The notes under the pieces: generated by a model
Told to the model about the DNA's origin: nothing
The model's input: the letters and a program-made list of their open reading frames with translations, nothing else
Databases searched by the model: none
Made by a program: the position numbers and the translations under genes
Assembly (NCBI GenBank): GCA_044226195.1
Contig: JBGAHO010000009.1
Span: 35,942-99,941, forward strand
DNA length: 64,000 bases
Direction of reading: 5' to 3'
Source of the DNA: RPQJ01 sp044226195
GTDB lineage: Bacteria; Pseudomonadota; Gammaproteobacteria; Steroidobacterales; Steroidobacteraceae
In this document: in pieces, positions 53,345-62,536 of the stretch
Layout of the letters: the number at the start of each line of letters is the position of its first letter
Position numbering within the stretch: the first letter of the stretch is position 1

Positions 53345-54949
53345 CTACTCCCACTCGATCGTCGCGGGCGGCTTCCCGGAGATGTCGTAGACGACGCGCG
53401 AGATGCCCTTGACCTCGTTGACGATGCGCCGCGAGCAGGTCGCCAGCAGTTCGTAGGGCAGGTGCGCCCAGTGCGCCGTCATGAAGTCGATCGTCTCGAC
53501 GGCGCGCAGCGCGACCACGGGCTCGTGGCGCCGGCCGTCGCCGGTGACGCCCACGCTCTTCACGGGCAGGAACACCGCGAAGGCCTGGCTCGTCTTCTCG
53601 TACCAGCCGGCCTTGCGCAGTTCCTCGATGAAGATGTGATCGGCGAGTCGCAGCGTGTCCGCCGCGGCGCGGGTGACCTCGCCGAGGATGCGCACGCCGA
53701 GGCCCGGGCCCGGGAACGGATGGCGGTGGACCATCTCGGCCGGCAGGCCCAGCTCGATGCCGATGCGTCGCACCTCGTCCTTGAACAGCTCGCGCAGCGG
53801 CTCGACCAGCTTGAGCTTCATCGTCTCGGGCAGGCCGCCGACGTTGTGGTGCGACTTGATGACGTGCGCCTTGCCGGTCTTGCTGCCGGCCGACTCGATC
53901 ACGTCGGGGTAGATCGTGCCCTGCGCCAGGAACTCCACGCCCTGGAGCTTGTGCGCCTCCTCGTCGAACACCTCGATGAACAGGCGGCCGATGATCTTGC
54001 GCTTGGCCTCCGGATCCGAGACGCCGGCGAGCGCCGCGAAAAAGCGCTCCGCGGCATCCACGCGGATGACGCGCACACCGAGGTTGCGCGCGAACACCGC
54101 CATGACCTGGTCGCCCTCCTGATGGCGCAGCAGGCCATGATCGACGAAGACGCAGGTCAACTGGTCGCCGATCGCCTTGTGCAGCAGCGCGGCGACGACG
54201 GAGGAATCCACGCCGCCCGACAGGCCCAGCAGCACCTTGCTGCTGCCCACCTGCGCGCGCACGCGCGCGACGGCATCGTCGATGATGTTGCCGGCGTTCC
54301 AGCCCGAGTCGCAGCCGCAGATGCCGTGCAGGAAGCGCTCGTAGATGCGCGTGCCCTGCCGCGTGTGCGTCACTTCGGGGTGGAACTGCAGCGCATAGAA
54401 ATGCCGCGTCTCGTCGGCCATGCCGGCGAACGGCAGGTCGGGCGTCGAGGCGATGACCTGGAAGCCGGGCGGCAGCTCGACAACGCGGTCGCCGTGGCTC
54501 ATCCAGACGTCGAGCAGGCCGTGGCCCTCGGCGTTGACGCGGTCCTCGATGTCGCGCAGCAGCGCCGAATGCCCGCGCGCGCGGACTTCGGCGTAGCCGA
54601 ACTCGTGCACCGCACCCGGCTCGACGCGGCCGCCGAGCTGCGCCGCCATGGTCTGCATGCCGTAGCAGATGCCGAGCACGGGAACGCCGGCCTCGAACAC
54701 GGCCTTCGGCGCCGCCGGCGCACCGGCCTGCGTCACGGACTCGGGGCCGCCTGAAAGAATGATGCCGCGCGCACCGAAGGCCCGCACCGCCTCGTCGCCC
54801 GCGTCCCAGGGATGGATCTCGCAATAGACGCCGAGCTCGCGCACGCGGCGCGCGATCAGCTGGGTGTACTGCGAGCCGAAGTCGAGGATCAGGATGCGGT
54901 GCGCGTGGATGTCGGTCGGGCGCACCGCCGGCGAGGTCTCAGCTGACAC
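53345..54949 (-). CDS. guaA: GMP synthase (glutamine-hydrolysing) GuaA
   Basis: Converts XMP to GMP. 534 residues. N-terminal class I amidotransferase (about 18-210): ILILDFGSQYTQLIARRV, nucleophile Cys95 in LGICYGMQ, and FHPEVTHT. ATP pyrophosphatase domain: GLSGGVDSSVVAALLHKAIG. C-terminal dimerisation domain ends PPATIEWE, the usual GuaA terminus. The start overlaps the guaB stop by 11 nt; a guaB-guaA operon is normal in bacteria. Confidence 0.97.
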   Translation of the reverse strand: MSAETSPAVRPTDIHAHRILILDFGSQYTQLIARRVRELGVYCEIHPWDAGDEAVRAFGARGIILSGGPESVTQAGAPAAPKAVFEAGVPVLGICYGMQTMAAQLGGRVEPGAVHEFGYAEVRARGHSALLRDIEDRVNAEGHGLLDVWMSHGDRVVELPPGFQVIASTPDLPFAGMADETRHFYALQFHPEVTHTRQGTRIYERFLHGICGCDSGWNAGNIIDDAVARVRAQVGSSKVLLGLSGGVDSSVVAALLHKAIGDQLTCVFVDHGLLRHQEGDQVMAVFARNLGVRVIRVDAAERFFAALAGVSDPEAKRKIIGRLFIEVFDEEAHKLQGVEFLAQGTIYPDVIESAGSKTGKAHVIKSHHNVGGLPETMKLKLVEPLRELFKDEVRRIGIELGLPAEMVHRHPFPGPGLGVRILGEVTRAAADTLRLADHIFIEELRKAGWYEKTSQAFAVFLPVKSVGVTGDGRRHEPVVALRAVETIDFMTAHWAHLPYELLATCSRRIVNEVKGISRVVYDISGKPPATIEWE

Positions 54950-56408
54950 GGTAATTGGGCGCTTCCTTGGTGATGGTCACGTCGTGCACGTGGCTCTCGC
55001 GCACGCCCGCGTTGGTGATGCGCACGAACTTCGGGCGCGTGCGCATCTCGTCGATGTTGGCGCTGCCGGTGTAGCCCATCGCGGCGCGCAGGCCGCCGGT
55101 CAGCTGGTGCAGGATGGCGACGATGCTGCCCTTGTAGGGCACGCGACCCTCGATGCCTTCCGGGACGAGCTTCTCGAGCTCGGCCGACGCGTCCTGGAAA
55201 TAGCGGTCGCGCGAGCCGTGCGACTGCGCCATGGCGCCGAGCGAGCCCATGCCGCGGTACGACTTGTACGAGGCACCCTGGTACAGCTCGACCTCGCCCG
55301 GGGATTCCTCGGTGCCGGCGAAGAGTCCGCCCATCATCACGCAGTACGCGCCGGCGGCGATCGCCTTGGCAATGTCACCCGAGAACCGGATGCCGCCGTC
55401 CGCGATCAGCGGCACGCCGTGCGGCGCCAGCGCCTCGGCCACGTTGGCTACCGCGCTGATCTGCGGCACGCCGACACCGGCGACGATGCGCGTGGTGCAG
55501 ATCGAGCCCGGACCGATGCCGACCTTGACCGCATCCGCCCCGGCATCGACGAGCGCGAGCGCCGCCTCGCCGGTGACGATGTTGCCCGCGATCACCTGCT
55601 GGGCCGGCCACTTGGCCTTGATGCGCTTGACCGTGTCGATCACACCCTGAGAATGCCCGTGCGCCGTGTCGACGATGATCACGTCGACGCCCGATTCGCG
55701 CAGCGCGGCGGCACGCTCCAGCGTGTCGAAACTGGTGCCGACGGCGGCGCCGACGCGCAGGGCGCCGCGCTCGTCCTTGCTGGCGCGCGGGAATTCGGTG
55801 GCCTTCTGGAAGTCCTTGACCGTGATCATGCCCTTGAGCGCGAAGTCGTCGTCGACGACCAGCACCTTCTCGATGCGGTGCTTGTGCAGCAGCGTCAGCA
55901 CCTCGTCCTTGGGCGAGTTCTCCTTGACCGTGACCAGGCGCTCGCGCGGCGTCATGACCGAGGAGACGGGGGAGTCGTAGCGGGTCTCGAAGCGCAGGTC
56001 GCGGTGCGTGACGATGCCGACCGCCTTGCCGTCGCGCACCACCGGCACGCCGGAGATGTTCTTCGCGCGGGTGAGTTCGAGGACCTCGCGGATGGTCGCC
56101 TCGGGTCGCACCGTGATCGGGTCGTGGATGATGCCGCTCTCGAAGCGCTTGACCCGCGCGACCTCGCGCGCCTGCTGCTCGATCGACATGTTCTTGTGGA
56201 TGATGCCGATGCCGCCCTCCTGCGCGATGGCGATCGCGAGGCGGTGCTCGGTCACCGTGTCCATCGCCGCGGAGAGCACGGGCAGGTTGAGCCGGATGGA
56301 ACGCGTGAGCTGCGTGGCGAGGCTCACTTCGGCGGGCAGCACCTGCGAATAGGCAGGCACGAGGAGGACGTCGTCGAAGGTGAGGGCTTCCTCGAGGATG
56401 CGCAGCAT
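54939..56408 (-). CDS. guaB: IMP dehydrogenase GuaB
   Basis: NAD-dependent oxidation of IMP to XMP, the rate-limiting step to GMP. 489 residues: the barrel starts EEALTFDDVLLVPAYS. Two CBS domains are inserted at about 95-205 (DPITVRPEATIREVLELT). The active-site loop holds Cys304 in GPGSICTTRIVAGVGVPQ. GSLGAMAQSHGSRDRYFQ is the flap, and MGYTGSANIDEMR follows near the C-terminus. Divergent from xseA with a 91-nt spacer containing its promoter. Confidence 0.97.
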   Translation of the reverse strand: MLRILEEALTFDDVLLVPAYSQVLPAEVSLATQLTRSIRLNLPVLSAAMDTVTEHRLAIAIAQEGGIGIIHKNMSIEQQAREVARVKRFESGIIHDPITVRPEATIREVLELTRAKNISGVPVVRDGKAVGIVTHRDLRFETRYDSPVSSVMTPRERLVTVKENSPKDEVLTLLHKHRIEKVLVVDDDFALKGMITVKDFQKATEFPRASKDERGALRVGAAVGTSFDTLERAAALRESGVDVIIVDTAHGHSQGVIDTVKRIKAKWPAQQVIAGNIVTGEAALALVDAGADAVKVGIGPGSICTTRIVAGVGVPQISAVANVAEALAPHGVPLIADGGIRFSGDIAKAIAAGAYCVMMGGLFAGTEESPGEVELYQGASYKSYRGMGSLGAMAQSHGSRDRYFQDASAELEKLVPEGIEGRVPYKGSIVAILHQLTGGLRAAMGYTGSANIDEMRTRPKFVRITNAGVRESHVHDVTITKEAPNYRVS

Positions 56409-56440
56409 GGGGGGACCCGGCTCGTAAAAGGAAGCGCGAC

Positions 56441-56470
56441 ATTCTACCCGCCCGGGGTGGTATCGGGAAA
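56441..56470 (-). promoter_or_regulatory. Sigma-70-like promoter of guaBA
   Basis: On the reverse strand, TTTCCC (56465-56470) and TAGAAT (56441-56446), 18 nt apart, lie 32 nt before the guaB ATG. The -10 is good and the -35 is partial. No purine repressor box was recognised. Confidence 0.5.
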
Positions 56471-56499
56471 GGTGGAGGGCCGGCTAAGATCCAGTCCCG

Positions 56500-57888
56500 A
56501 TGCCGCCCGAATTCGACGAAATCCCGGCCAACTCCCCGCCCCAGCGGGAGATTTTCACGGTCAGCCGCCTGAACCGCGAGGCTCGGTTCCTGCTGGAGCG
56601 CGTCCTGGGCGCGGTGTGGCTCGAAGGCGAGATCTCGAACCTGTCCCGGCCCGGGTCGGGCCACTGGTACTTCTCGCTCAAGGACGAGGCCGCCCAGGTC
56701 CGCTGCGCGATGTTCCGCCAGCGCAACCTGCTGGTGCGCTTCCCGGTGCGCGACGGCATGCAGGTGCTGGCCCGCGGACGCGTCAGCCTGTACGAGGCGC
56801 GGGGCGAGTTCCAGGTGGTCATCGACCACCTCGAGGAAGCCGGCGAAGGCGCGCTGCGCCGCCGCTTCGAGGAACTGAAGCGCAAGCTGCAGGCCGAAGG
56901 TCTGTTCGACGAGCGGCACAAGCGCCCGCTGCCGACGCTGCCGAAGCGGATCGGCGTGGTGACCTCGCCGACGGGCGCGGCGATCCGCGACATCCTGCAC
57001 GTCCTCGCACGCCGATTCCCCGCCATTCCGGTGCTGATCTATCCCGTCGCCGTGCAGGGCGAGGCGGCGCCGCGCGAAATCGCGCAAGCCATCCGCCTCG
57101 CGGCGGCGCGCGCGGAGTGCGACGTCCTCATCGTCGCCCGGGGTGGCGGCTCGCTCGAGGACCTCTGGGCCTTCAACGACGAGGGCGTGGCGCGCGCGAT
57201 CTTCGACTGCCCCATCCCCGTCGTGAGCGGAGTCGGTCACGAGGTCGACGTCACCATCGCGGATTTCGTGGCCGACCTGCGCGCACCGACGCCGTCCGGG
57301 GCCGCCGAGCGGGTCGTGCCGGACCGGATCGAATGGCAGCGTCGCATCGAGGTGCACGGGCAGCGCGTCGTGCGCGCCATGCGCCGGCGCCTGCTCGAGT
57401 CACGCACGCAACTCGCCGCGCAGCAGAAGGCCCTGGACCGCAGTCATCCCGGCGCCCGCCTGCGCGAGCACGCACAGCGACTCGATGAACTCGAGGGGCG
57501 CCTCGCCTTCGCCATGCAGACGCGCCTCGAGCGCGCACGACGCCGGCACGCTGCAGCGGAAGCACTGCTCGCCCGTGCATCGCCGGCGCTGCGCGTCGCG
57601 GCCCTCGGCCTCCGCCTCGATTCGGCCCGGCGCGCCCTCGCCGCCGCCGGTCGCGCCTGCCTCGGCGGACCGCGCGCGCGACTCGACGTCGCCCTGCGCA
57701 CGCTGCACGCGGTCAGCCCGCTCGCCACCCTCGAGCGCGGCTATGCGATCGTCACCGACGCCGACGGCCACGTCCTGCAGCAGGCCGCGCGCGTGCCCGT
57801 CGGCACCACCATTCGCGCGCGCCTCGCCCACGGGCACCTCACGGCCCGGGTGACGGACGTCGCGCCCGACGGGGACGAAACCGCATGA
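56500..57888 (+). CDS. xseA: Exodeoxyribonuclease VII large subunit XseA
   Basis: 462 residues. N-terminal OB-fold (EIFTVSRLNREARFLLERVL, GEISNLSRPGSGHWYFSLKD), then the catalytic domain with RIGVVTSPTGAAIRDILHV, ARGGGSLEDLWAFNDEGVAR and VVSGVGHEVDVTIADFVAD. The long coiled coil (about 260-400) and C-terminal TLERGYAIVTDADG complete the subunit. It degrades single-stranded DNA with XseB, which is not in this window. The stop overlaps the M23 gene as ATGA. Confidence 0.96.
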   Translation: MPPEFDEIPANSPPQREIFTVSRLNREARFLLERVLGAVWLEGEISNLSRPGSGHWYFSLKDEAAQVRCAMFRQRNLLVRFPVRDGMQVLARGRVSLYEARGEFQVVIDHLEEAGEGALRRRFEELKRKLQAEGLFDERHKRPLPTLPKRIGVVTSPTGAAIRDILHVLARRFPAIPVLIYPVAVQGEAAPREIAQAIRLAAARAECDVLIVARGGGSLEDLWAFNDEGVARAIFDCPIPVVSGVGHEVDVTIADFVADLRAPTPSGAAERVVPDRIEWQRRIEVHGQRVVRAMRRRLLESRTQLAAQQKALDRSHPGARLREHAQRLDELEGRLAFAMQTRLERARRRHAAAEALLARASPALRVAALGLRLDSARRALAAAGRACLGGPRARLDVALRTLHAVSPLATLERGYAIVTDADGHVLQQAARVPVGTTIRARLAHGHLTARVTDVAPDGDETA

Positions 57889-58736
57889 AGCGCCGGCTGG
57901 GCCTGCTCGCCTGCGTGCTGCTGGCGGCCGTGACCGTGCGCGCCGAGAACGCGGTGCTGCCGCTCGAGAGCCGCGTGCCCGGCGGCATCGCCCTCGTCGA
58001 CCTCGGTCCCGCCGACAGCGAGCCCGGGCCGGTGATGTTCAACGGCTACCGCTCACCGGTGATTCGCGACGGCCACCGCTGGCTGGCCGTCGTGGGCATT
58101 CCGCTCGATGCGACCGTGGGCACGCTGTCGGCGCAATTGCTCGGGCCGGATGGCAAGCCGCGTCGTTCGCTGCCCTTCGACGTGGCCGCGAAGCAGTACG
58201 CGGAGCAGCGGCTGACCGTGAAGGACCAGCGCAAGGTCGAGCCGAACGCGGAAGACCTCGCACGCATCGACCGGGAGAAGCTGCGCACCGACCGGGCGCT
58301 CGGCACCTGGTCGACCGACTTCATGCCACCGTGGCGCATGCCGGCGCCGGTGCCGGGGGAACGTTCCTCGTCCTTCGGCCTGCGCCGGTTCTTCAACGGC
58401 CTGCCGCGCAATCCTCACAGCGGCATGGACATCGCCGCGCCGACGGGCACGCCGATCCACAGCCCCGCGCCGGGCCGCGTGGTCGAGGCCGGCGACTTCT
58501 TCTTCAACGGCAACACGGTGTTCGTCGACCACGGCCACGGCGTGGTGACGCTCTACTGCCACCTGAGCCGCATCGACGTGAAGCCGGGCGACGTGGTGGC
58601 GGCCGGCACGGTGCTCGGCCTGGTCGGGGCCACGGGACGGGTGACCGGGCCGCACCTGCACTGGGGGATCGGCATCAATCGCGCGATGGTGGATCCGGCG
58701 CTGTTCCTCGCGCCGGCCGGGGCCACGCAGCCCTAG
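57885..58736 (+). CDS. M23-family (LytM) peptidase, exported
   Basis: 283 residues with a signal peptide (to about residue 20, LLACVLLAAVTVRA). An N-terminal beta domain (about 25-110) precedes the LytM domain (about 160-280). Zinc ligands are visible: His and Asp in NPHSGMDIAAPTGTPIHSP, and His-x-His in GPHLHWGIGINR. It probably cuts peptidoglycan cross-links in the periplasm. Coupled to xseA, a pairing seen in several proteobacteria. Converges on metX with a 4-nt overlap of stops. Confidence 0.92.
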   Translation: MKRRLGLLACVLLAAVTVRAENAVLPLESRVPGGIALVDLGPADSEPGPVMFNGYRSPVIRDGHRWLAVVGIPLDATVGTLSAQLLGPDGKPRRSLPFDVAAKQYAEQRLTVKDQRKVEPNAEDLARIDREKLRTDRALGTWSTDFMPPWRMPAPVPGERSSSFGLRRFFNGLPRNPHSGMDIAAPTGTPIHSPAPGRVVEAGDFFFNGNTVFVDHGHGVVTLYCHLSRIDVKPGDVVAAGTVLGLVGATGRVTGPHLHWGIGINRAMVDPALFLAPAGATQP

Positions 58737-59875
58737 ATCGACTGCAGGAAACGCCGGATCGCCGGCTCGAAGCGTCCCTGGTCCACCAGGAAGGCGTCGT
58801 GGCCCTGCGGCGACGGAAAGGCGTGGTACTCGACCGACAGGCCGGCGGCCTTGAGATGGTCGGCGATTTGCCGCTGCTGGTCGATCGTGAACAGCATGTC
58901 CGACTGCACGCCGATCACGAGCGAGCGCGCCGGCTTGAACTTCGCGAACGCCGCGGCCAGCGAGCCGTTGCCGTGGTCGGCGAGGTCGAACTGGTCCATC
59001 GCGCGCGAGATGTACAGGTAGCAGTTCGCGTCGTAGATGTCCGCGAACCGGTGGGCCTGGTGCTCGAGGTAACCCTCGACCTCGAACTGCGGCCGGAAGT
59101 CCCCGGCGATGCCGGCGGTGTCCTCGATGCGGCGACGGCCGAAGCGATCGCCCCACTCCTCCGCCGAGCGGTAGGTGATGGTGCCGAGCTTGCGCGCGAG
59201 GCGCAGGCCGAGCCGAGGACCGCGGCCCGGCTCGTAGTTGCCGCCACGCCAGGCAGCATCGCTGCGCACCATCTCACGCTGCAGCGAGCGCAGCGCGATC
59301 GCGAACGGCGACGCGGCCGCCGCGCCGGAGATCGACACGAGGTTGCCCGCCTGGTCGGGATACTGGACCGTGTAGGCGAGCGCGGTCATGCCGCCGAGCG
59401 ACGCCCCCATCACGACGGCCGCGCGCTCGATGCCGAGCGTCCGCAGCACCAGCTGCCCGCCGGTCGCGATGTCCTCCACCGAGATCTCGGGGAACGAGAG
59501 GCCGTAGGCCCGGCCGGTGCGCGGATCGATGCTGATCGGGCTCGAGGAGCCGAACGGGCTGCCGAGCGAGTTGACGCACACCACGAACCAGCGACGCGTG
59601 TCGATCGGCTTGCCCTCGCCGATCATCGACTCCCACCAGCCCGGCTTCGGGTCGGCGGGCGAGGACGCGGCGTGCGCCGAGGGCGACAGCCCGGTGAACA
59701 GCAGGAGCGTGTTGTCCCGGGCCTCGTTCAGGCGCCCCCAGGTCTCGTAGGCGATGACCGGGTTCTCGATGACGCCGCCACGGTACAGGCGCAGCGGCGC
59801 CTCGATGACCGCCAGCTGCGTGGCAGGCAGGTCGTCGGGCGCGGCAACGGGGGTGCGGGCGGCAGCCATGAGCAT
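58733..59875 (-). CDS. metX: MetX-family O-acyltransferase (homoserine or serine)
   Basis: Alpha/beta-hydrolase acyltransferase of 380 residues from the ATG at 59875 (59869 also possible). Nucleophile Ser in MGASLGGMTALAYTVQYPDQ; oxyanion and acyl region LLLFTGLSPSAHAAS, GWWESMIGEGKPIDTRRWFVV and NSLGSPFGSSSPISIDPRTG. Catalytic Asp is near QSDMLFTIDQQ and His is in GHDAFLVD. Gammaproteobacterial members may use succinyl-CoA, or act on serine for cysteine synthesis, so the substrate is uncertain. No metW follows. It lies downstream of der on the same strand, separated by a small hairpin. Confidence 0.88.
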   Translation of the reverse strand: MLMAAARTPVAAPDDLPATQLAVIEAPLRLYRGGVIENPVIAYETWGRLNEARDNTLLLFTGLSPSAHAASSPADPKPGWWESMIGEGKPIDTRRWFVVCVNSLGSPFGSSSPISIDPRTGRAYGLSFPEISVEDIATGGQLVLRTLGIERAAVVMGASLGGMTALAYTVQYPDQAGNLVSISGAAAASPFAIALRSLQREMVRSDAAWRGGNYEPGRGPRLGLRLARKLGTITYRSAEEWGDRFGRRRIEDTAGIAGDFRPQFEVEGYLEHQAHRFADIYDANCYLYISRAMDQFDLADHGNGSLAAAFAKFKPARSLVIGVQSDMLFTIDQQRQIADHLKAAGLSVEYHAFPSPQGHDAFLVDQGRFEPAIRRFLQSI

Positions 59876-59915
59876 GCTCCGGAGTCTAGACCCGCCCCAC
59901 CGGGGCACAAGCAAC

Positions 59916-59931
59916 GAGCGGATAGCCGCTC
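59916..59931 (-). terminator. Short hairpin between der and metX
   Basis: GAGCGG-ATAG-CCGCTC is a perfect 6-bp stem with 4-nt loop in the 74-nt spacer. On the reverse strand it is followed by GTTGCTTGT, so it may be a weak intrinsic terminator separating der from metX. Confidence 0.4.
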
Positions 59932-59949
59932 AGAACCGGCAGTTATATC

Positions 59950-61359
59950 TCAGCGCTTGCCGCGCTTCCCGCCCTTGAAATGGGCCATGGCCCGCTGCTT
60001 CTTGCGGGCCTGGCGGGGCGTCAGTTCCACCCGACGACCCGCGAACGGGTTGGCGTCCGTGCGGAATTCGATCCGCATGGGCGTGCCCTGCAGGCGGAAC
60101 ACCTCGCGGAAGTGGTTCTCCAGGTACCGCCGGTACGCGTCCGGGACGTGCTGGGTCTGGTTGCCGTGGATCACCACCACCGGCGGATTGCGCCCGCCCT
60201 GGTGGGCATAGCGCAGCTTGATGCGGCGGCCGCGCACCAGCGGCGGCTGGTGCATGGTGAGGGCCTGCTCGAGCGCGCGCGTCAGGTCCTTGGTCGGCAT
60301 CTCCCGCATCGCGGCCCGGTACCCCGCCTTGACGGCGCCCATCAGGTCGCCGACGCCGGTCCCGTGCTTGGCCGAGATGAAGTGGACCGGCGCGAAGCGC
60401 AGGAAGTCGAGCCGCAGGTCGAGGCCGTCGCGGATCGCATCGCGCTGGTCGGCCGCGATGCCGTCCCACTTGTTGACCGCGATCACCATCGCCCGCCCCT
60501 GCTCGGCCACCAGCCCGAGCAGGCTCGCGTCCTGCTCGGCGACCGTGTCGTGGGCGTCGATGACGCCGATCACCACGTTTGCTTCCTCGATCGCCTGCAG
60601 GGCCTTCACGACGCTGAACTTCTCGACTGTCTCCTCGACGCGCGCCCGGCGACGCACGCCGGCCGTGTCGATCAGCGTGTAGCGCTGGCCGTCGCGCTCG
60701 AACGGCACCTCGACGGTGTCGCGGGTCGTGCCCGGGAGGTCGTAGGCGATCAGCCGCTCCTCGCCGAGCAGCCGGTTGATCAGCGTCGACTTGCCGACGT
60801 TCGGGCGCCCCACGACCGCCACGCGGATCTCGCGGTCGCGCTCGGTGGGAATGGGCGGCGGCTCGGCCGACGCCAGGCCGGTCAGCGCCGATTCGAGCAG
60901 CGTGTCGAGGCCCTGCGCGTGTGCCGACGAGATGGCGAGCGGATCGCCGAAGCCGAACTCGTGGAAGTCCGCGCCGGCATGGTCCGCGTCGAGGCCCTCG
61001 GACTTGTTGGCGACGACCAGCACCGGCTTGCCGCTGCGACGCAGGAGCCCCGCCACGTGCAGGTCGGCGGGCGTGCAGCCCTCGCGCGCGTCGACCACGA
61101 ACAGCACGCGGTCGGCCTCGCTCACGGCCTTGAGGGACTGCTCTTCCATGAGGCGCTCGATGCCCTGCATGCCCTCGACGAGGCCGCCGGTGTCGATGAC
61201 GACGCAGGCGCGGCCTTCCCGGCGCGCGTAGCCGTACTTGCGGTCGCGGGTGAGCCCCGGCACGTCCGCGACGAGCGCGTCGCGGGTGCGGGTCAACGCA
61301 TTGAACAGCGTCGACTTGCCGACGTTGGGCCGACCGACGAGTGCCAGGACGGGAAGCAC
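59950..61359 (-). CDS. der: Ribosome assembly GTPase Der (EngA)
   Basis: 469 residues with two tandem GTPase domains. First: GRPNVGKSTLFNAL (P-loop about 8-21), DTGG, NKSEG. Second (from about 175): GRPNVGKSTLINRL, DTAGVRR, NKWDG. C-terminal KH-like domain (about 350-435) with HQPPLVRGRRIKLRY and the basic tail ARKKQRAMAHFKGGKRGKR. GTG start at 61359, 1 nt after the bamB stop. Essential for 50S maturation. The hisS-yfgM-bamB-der order is the classic gammaproteobacterial arrangement. Confidence 0.97.
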   Translation of the reverse strand: MLPVLALVGRPNVGKSTLFNALTRTRDALVADVPGLTRDRKYGYARREGRACVVIDTGGLVEGMQGIERLMEEQSLKAVSEADRVLFVVDAREGCTPADLHVAGLLRRSGKPVLVVANKSEGLDADHAGADFHEFGFGDPLAISSAHAQGLDTLLESALTGLASAEPPPIPTERDREIRVAVVGRPNVGKSTLINRLLGEERLIAYDLPGTTRDTVEVPFERDGQRYTLIDTAGVRRRARVEETVEKFSVVKALQAIEEANVVIGVIDAHDTVAEQDASLLGLVAEQGRAMVIAVNKWDGIAADQRDAIRDGLDLRLDFLRFAPVHFISAKHGTGVGDLMGAVKAGYRAAMREMPTKDLTRALEQALTMHQPPLVRGRRIKLRYAHQGGRNPPVVVIHGNQTQHVPDAYRRYLENHFREVFRLQGTPMRIEFRTDANPFAGRRVELTPRQARKKQRAMAHFKGGKRGKR

Positions 61360-61360
61360 A

Positions 61361-62536
61361 TCAGCCTGCCTTGCCGCCCCCGCTGCGGAACGCGGCGAGC
61401 TTGCCGTCGTCGTCGATCACGAAGACGCGTCCGTCCGCCGCGATCGGCGGGGCGCTGATGCGCGCGCCGCCCGGATGCTCGCGGGCGACGAACTTGCCGG
61501 TGTCGCGATCGAGCCAGTGCACGTAGCCGTCGAAGTCGCCGACCACGATGGCCTTGCCGTCCACGGCGGGTGCGCTCAGGCCGCGCCGCTTGAGGCCGTC
61601 CTGCTGCCACAGCACCGTGCCGTCGCGGCGCCGCATCGCGACCACGCTGCCGTCGCTGGTGGCGACGTAGAGCTGGTCGTCGTCGAGCGCGAGGCCGCGG
61701 TAGCTGGAGAGCTCGCGTCCCCACCAGACCTGGCCCGAGTCGAGCGCCATCATCGCGATGCGGCCCTGGTAGCCGACGGCGTACACGTCGTTGCCCGCCA
61801 CGCGCACGGCGGAATCGACGTCCGCCAGTCGCTCGAGCTCCGAGCGCCCGCGCGGCGTGCTGACCTGCGCCTGCCAGAGCACGTCGCCGTTCGACAGCGC
61901 ATACGCCACGACCTTGCCCGAGTCGTAGCCGCACAGCACCGTCTCGCCGCTCAGGACCGGCGGGGCCGTACCCCGCAGCGAGAGGCGCGGCACCGGCTCC
62001 TCGCCGGTCCACTGCTCCTTGCCGGTGGCGGCGTCGAGCGCGCGGATGCGCCCGTCGACCGTGCGCACCACGACGCGATCGGTCGTGATCAGCGGCGCGG
62101 ACAGCACCTCGCTGCTCACCTTGACCGACCAGACCTTCTTGCCGCTCTGCGCATCGAGCGCGATGACGTCGCCGTCGTTGGTGCCGACCGCGACCAGGCC
62201 CGGGCCCACGCCGGGGCCGGCCGACAAGTCGAGCTTCGTGTCCGCGCTCCAGCGCGAGCGGCCGTTGGCCGCATCGAAGGCCTCGACCTTGCCGCCGCGA
62301 CCCGCCGCGTAGACCACGCCGTCCCGGAAGGCGACACCGAGCGACAGGCGCAAGTCCTCGCCACCGCCGCCGAGACTGTTCGACCAGACCTTCTGCACCG
62401 GCAGCGAGGGTTTCAGGTCGACGAGCTCTGCCGGCGGCTCGGCGGTCTTGCTGTTCTTGTCGCAGGCGCCGAGCGCGAGGGCCGCGCCGACCACGGCCAG
62501 GGCGACGAACGACCGCGACGCGGCGGCGGGCCTCAC
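61361..62536 (-). CDS. bamB: Outer-membrane assembly lipoprotein BamB
   Basis: 391 residues. Lipobox ALGAC with Cys25. The mature part is an eight-bladed PQQ-like beta-propeller, each blade with the GxVxAxDAxxGxxxW pattern (GGKVEAFDAANGRSRWSA, GDVIALDAQSGKKVWSV, GYVHWLDRDTGKFVA). It belongs to the BAM complex that inserts outer-membrane barrels. Residue +2 after the lipidated Cys is Asp (CDKNS), which in E. coli tends to retain lipoproteins in the inner membrane; either sorting differs here or +3 Lys relieves it. GTG start overlapping the yfgM stop (GTGA). Confidence 0.95.
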   Translation of the reverse strand: MRPAAASRSFVALAVVGAALALGACDKNSKTAEPPAELVDLKPSLPVQKVWSNSLGGGGEDLRLSLGVAFRDGVVYAAGRGGKVEAFDAANGRSRWSADTKLDLSAGPGVGPGLVAVGTNDGDVIALDAQSGKKVWSVKVSSEVLSAPLITTDRVVVRTVDGRIRALDAATGKEQWTGEEPVPRLSLRGTAPPVLSGETVLCGYDSGKVVAYALSNGDVLWQAQVSTPRGRSELERLADVDSAVRVAGNDVYAVGYQGRIAMMALDSGQVWWGRELSSYRGLALDDDQLYVATSDGSVVAMRRRDGTVLWQQDGLKRRGLSAPAVDGKAIVVGDFDGYVHWLDRDTGKFVAREHPGGARISAPPIAADGRVFVIDDDGKLAAFRSGGGKAG

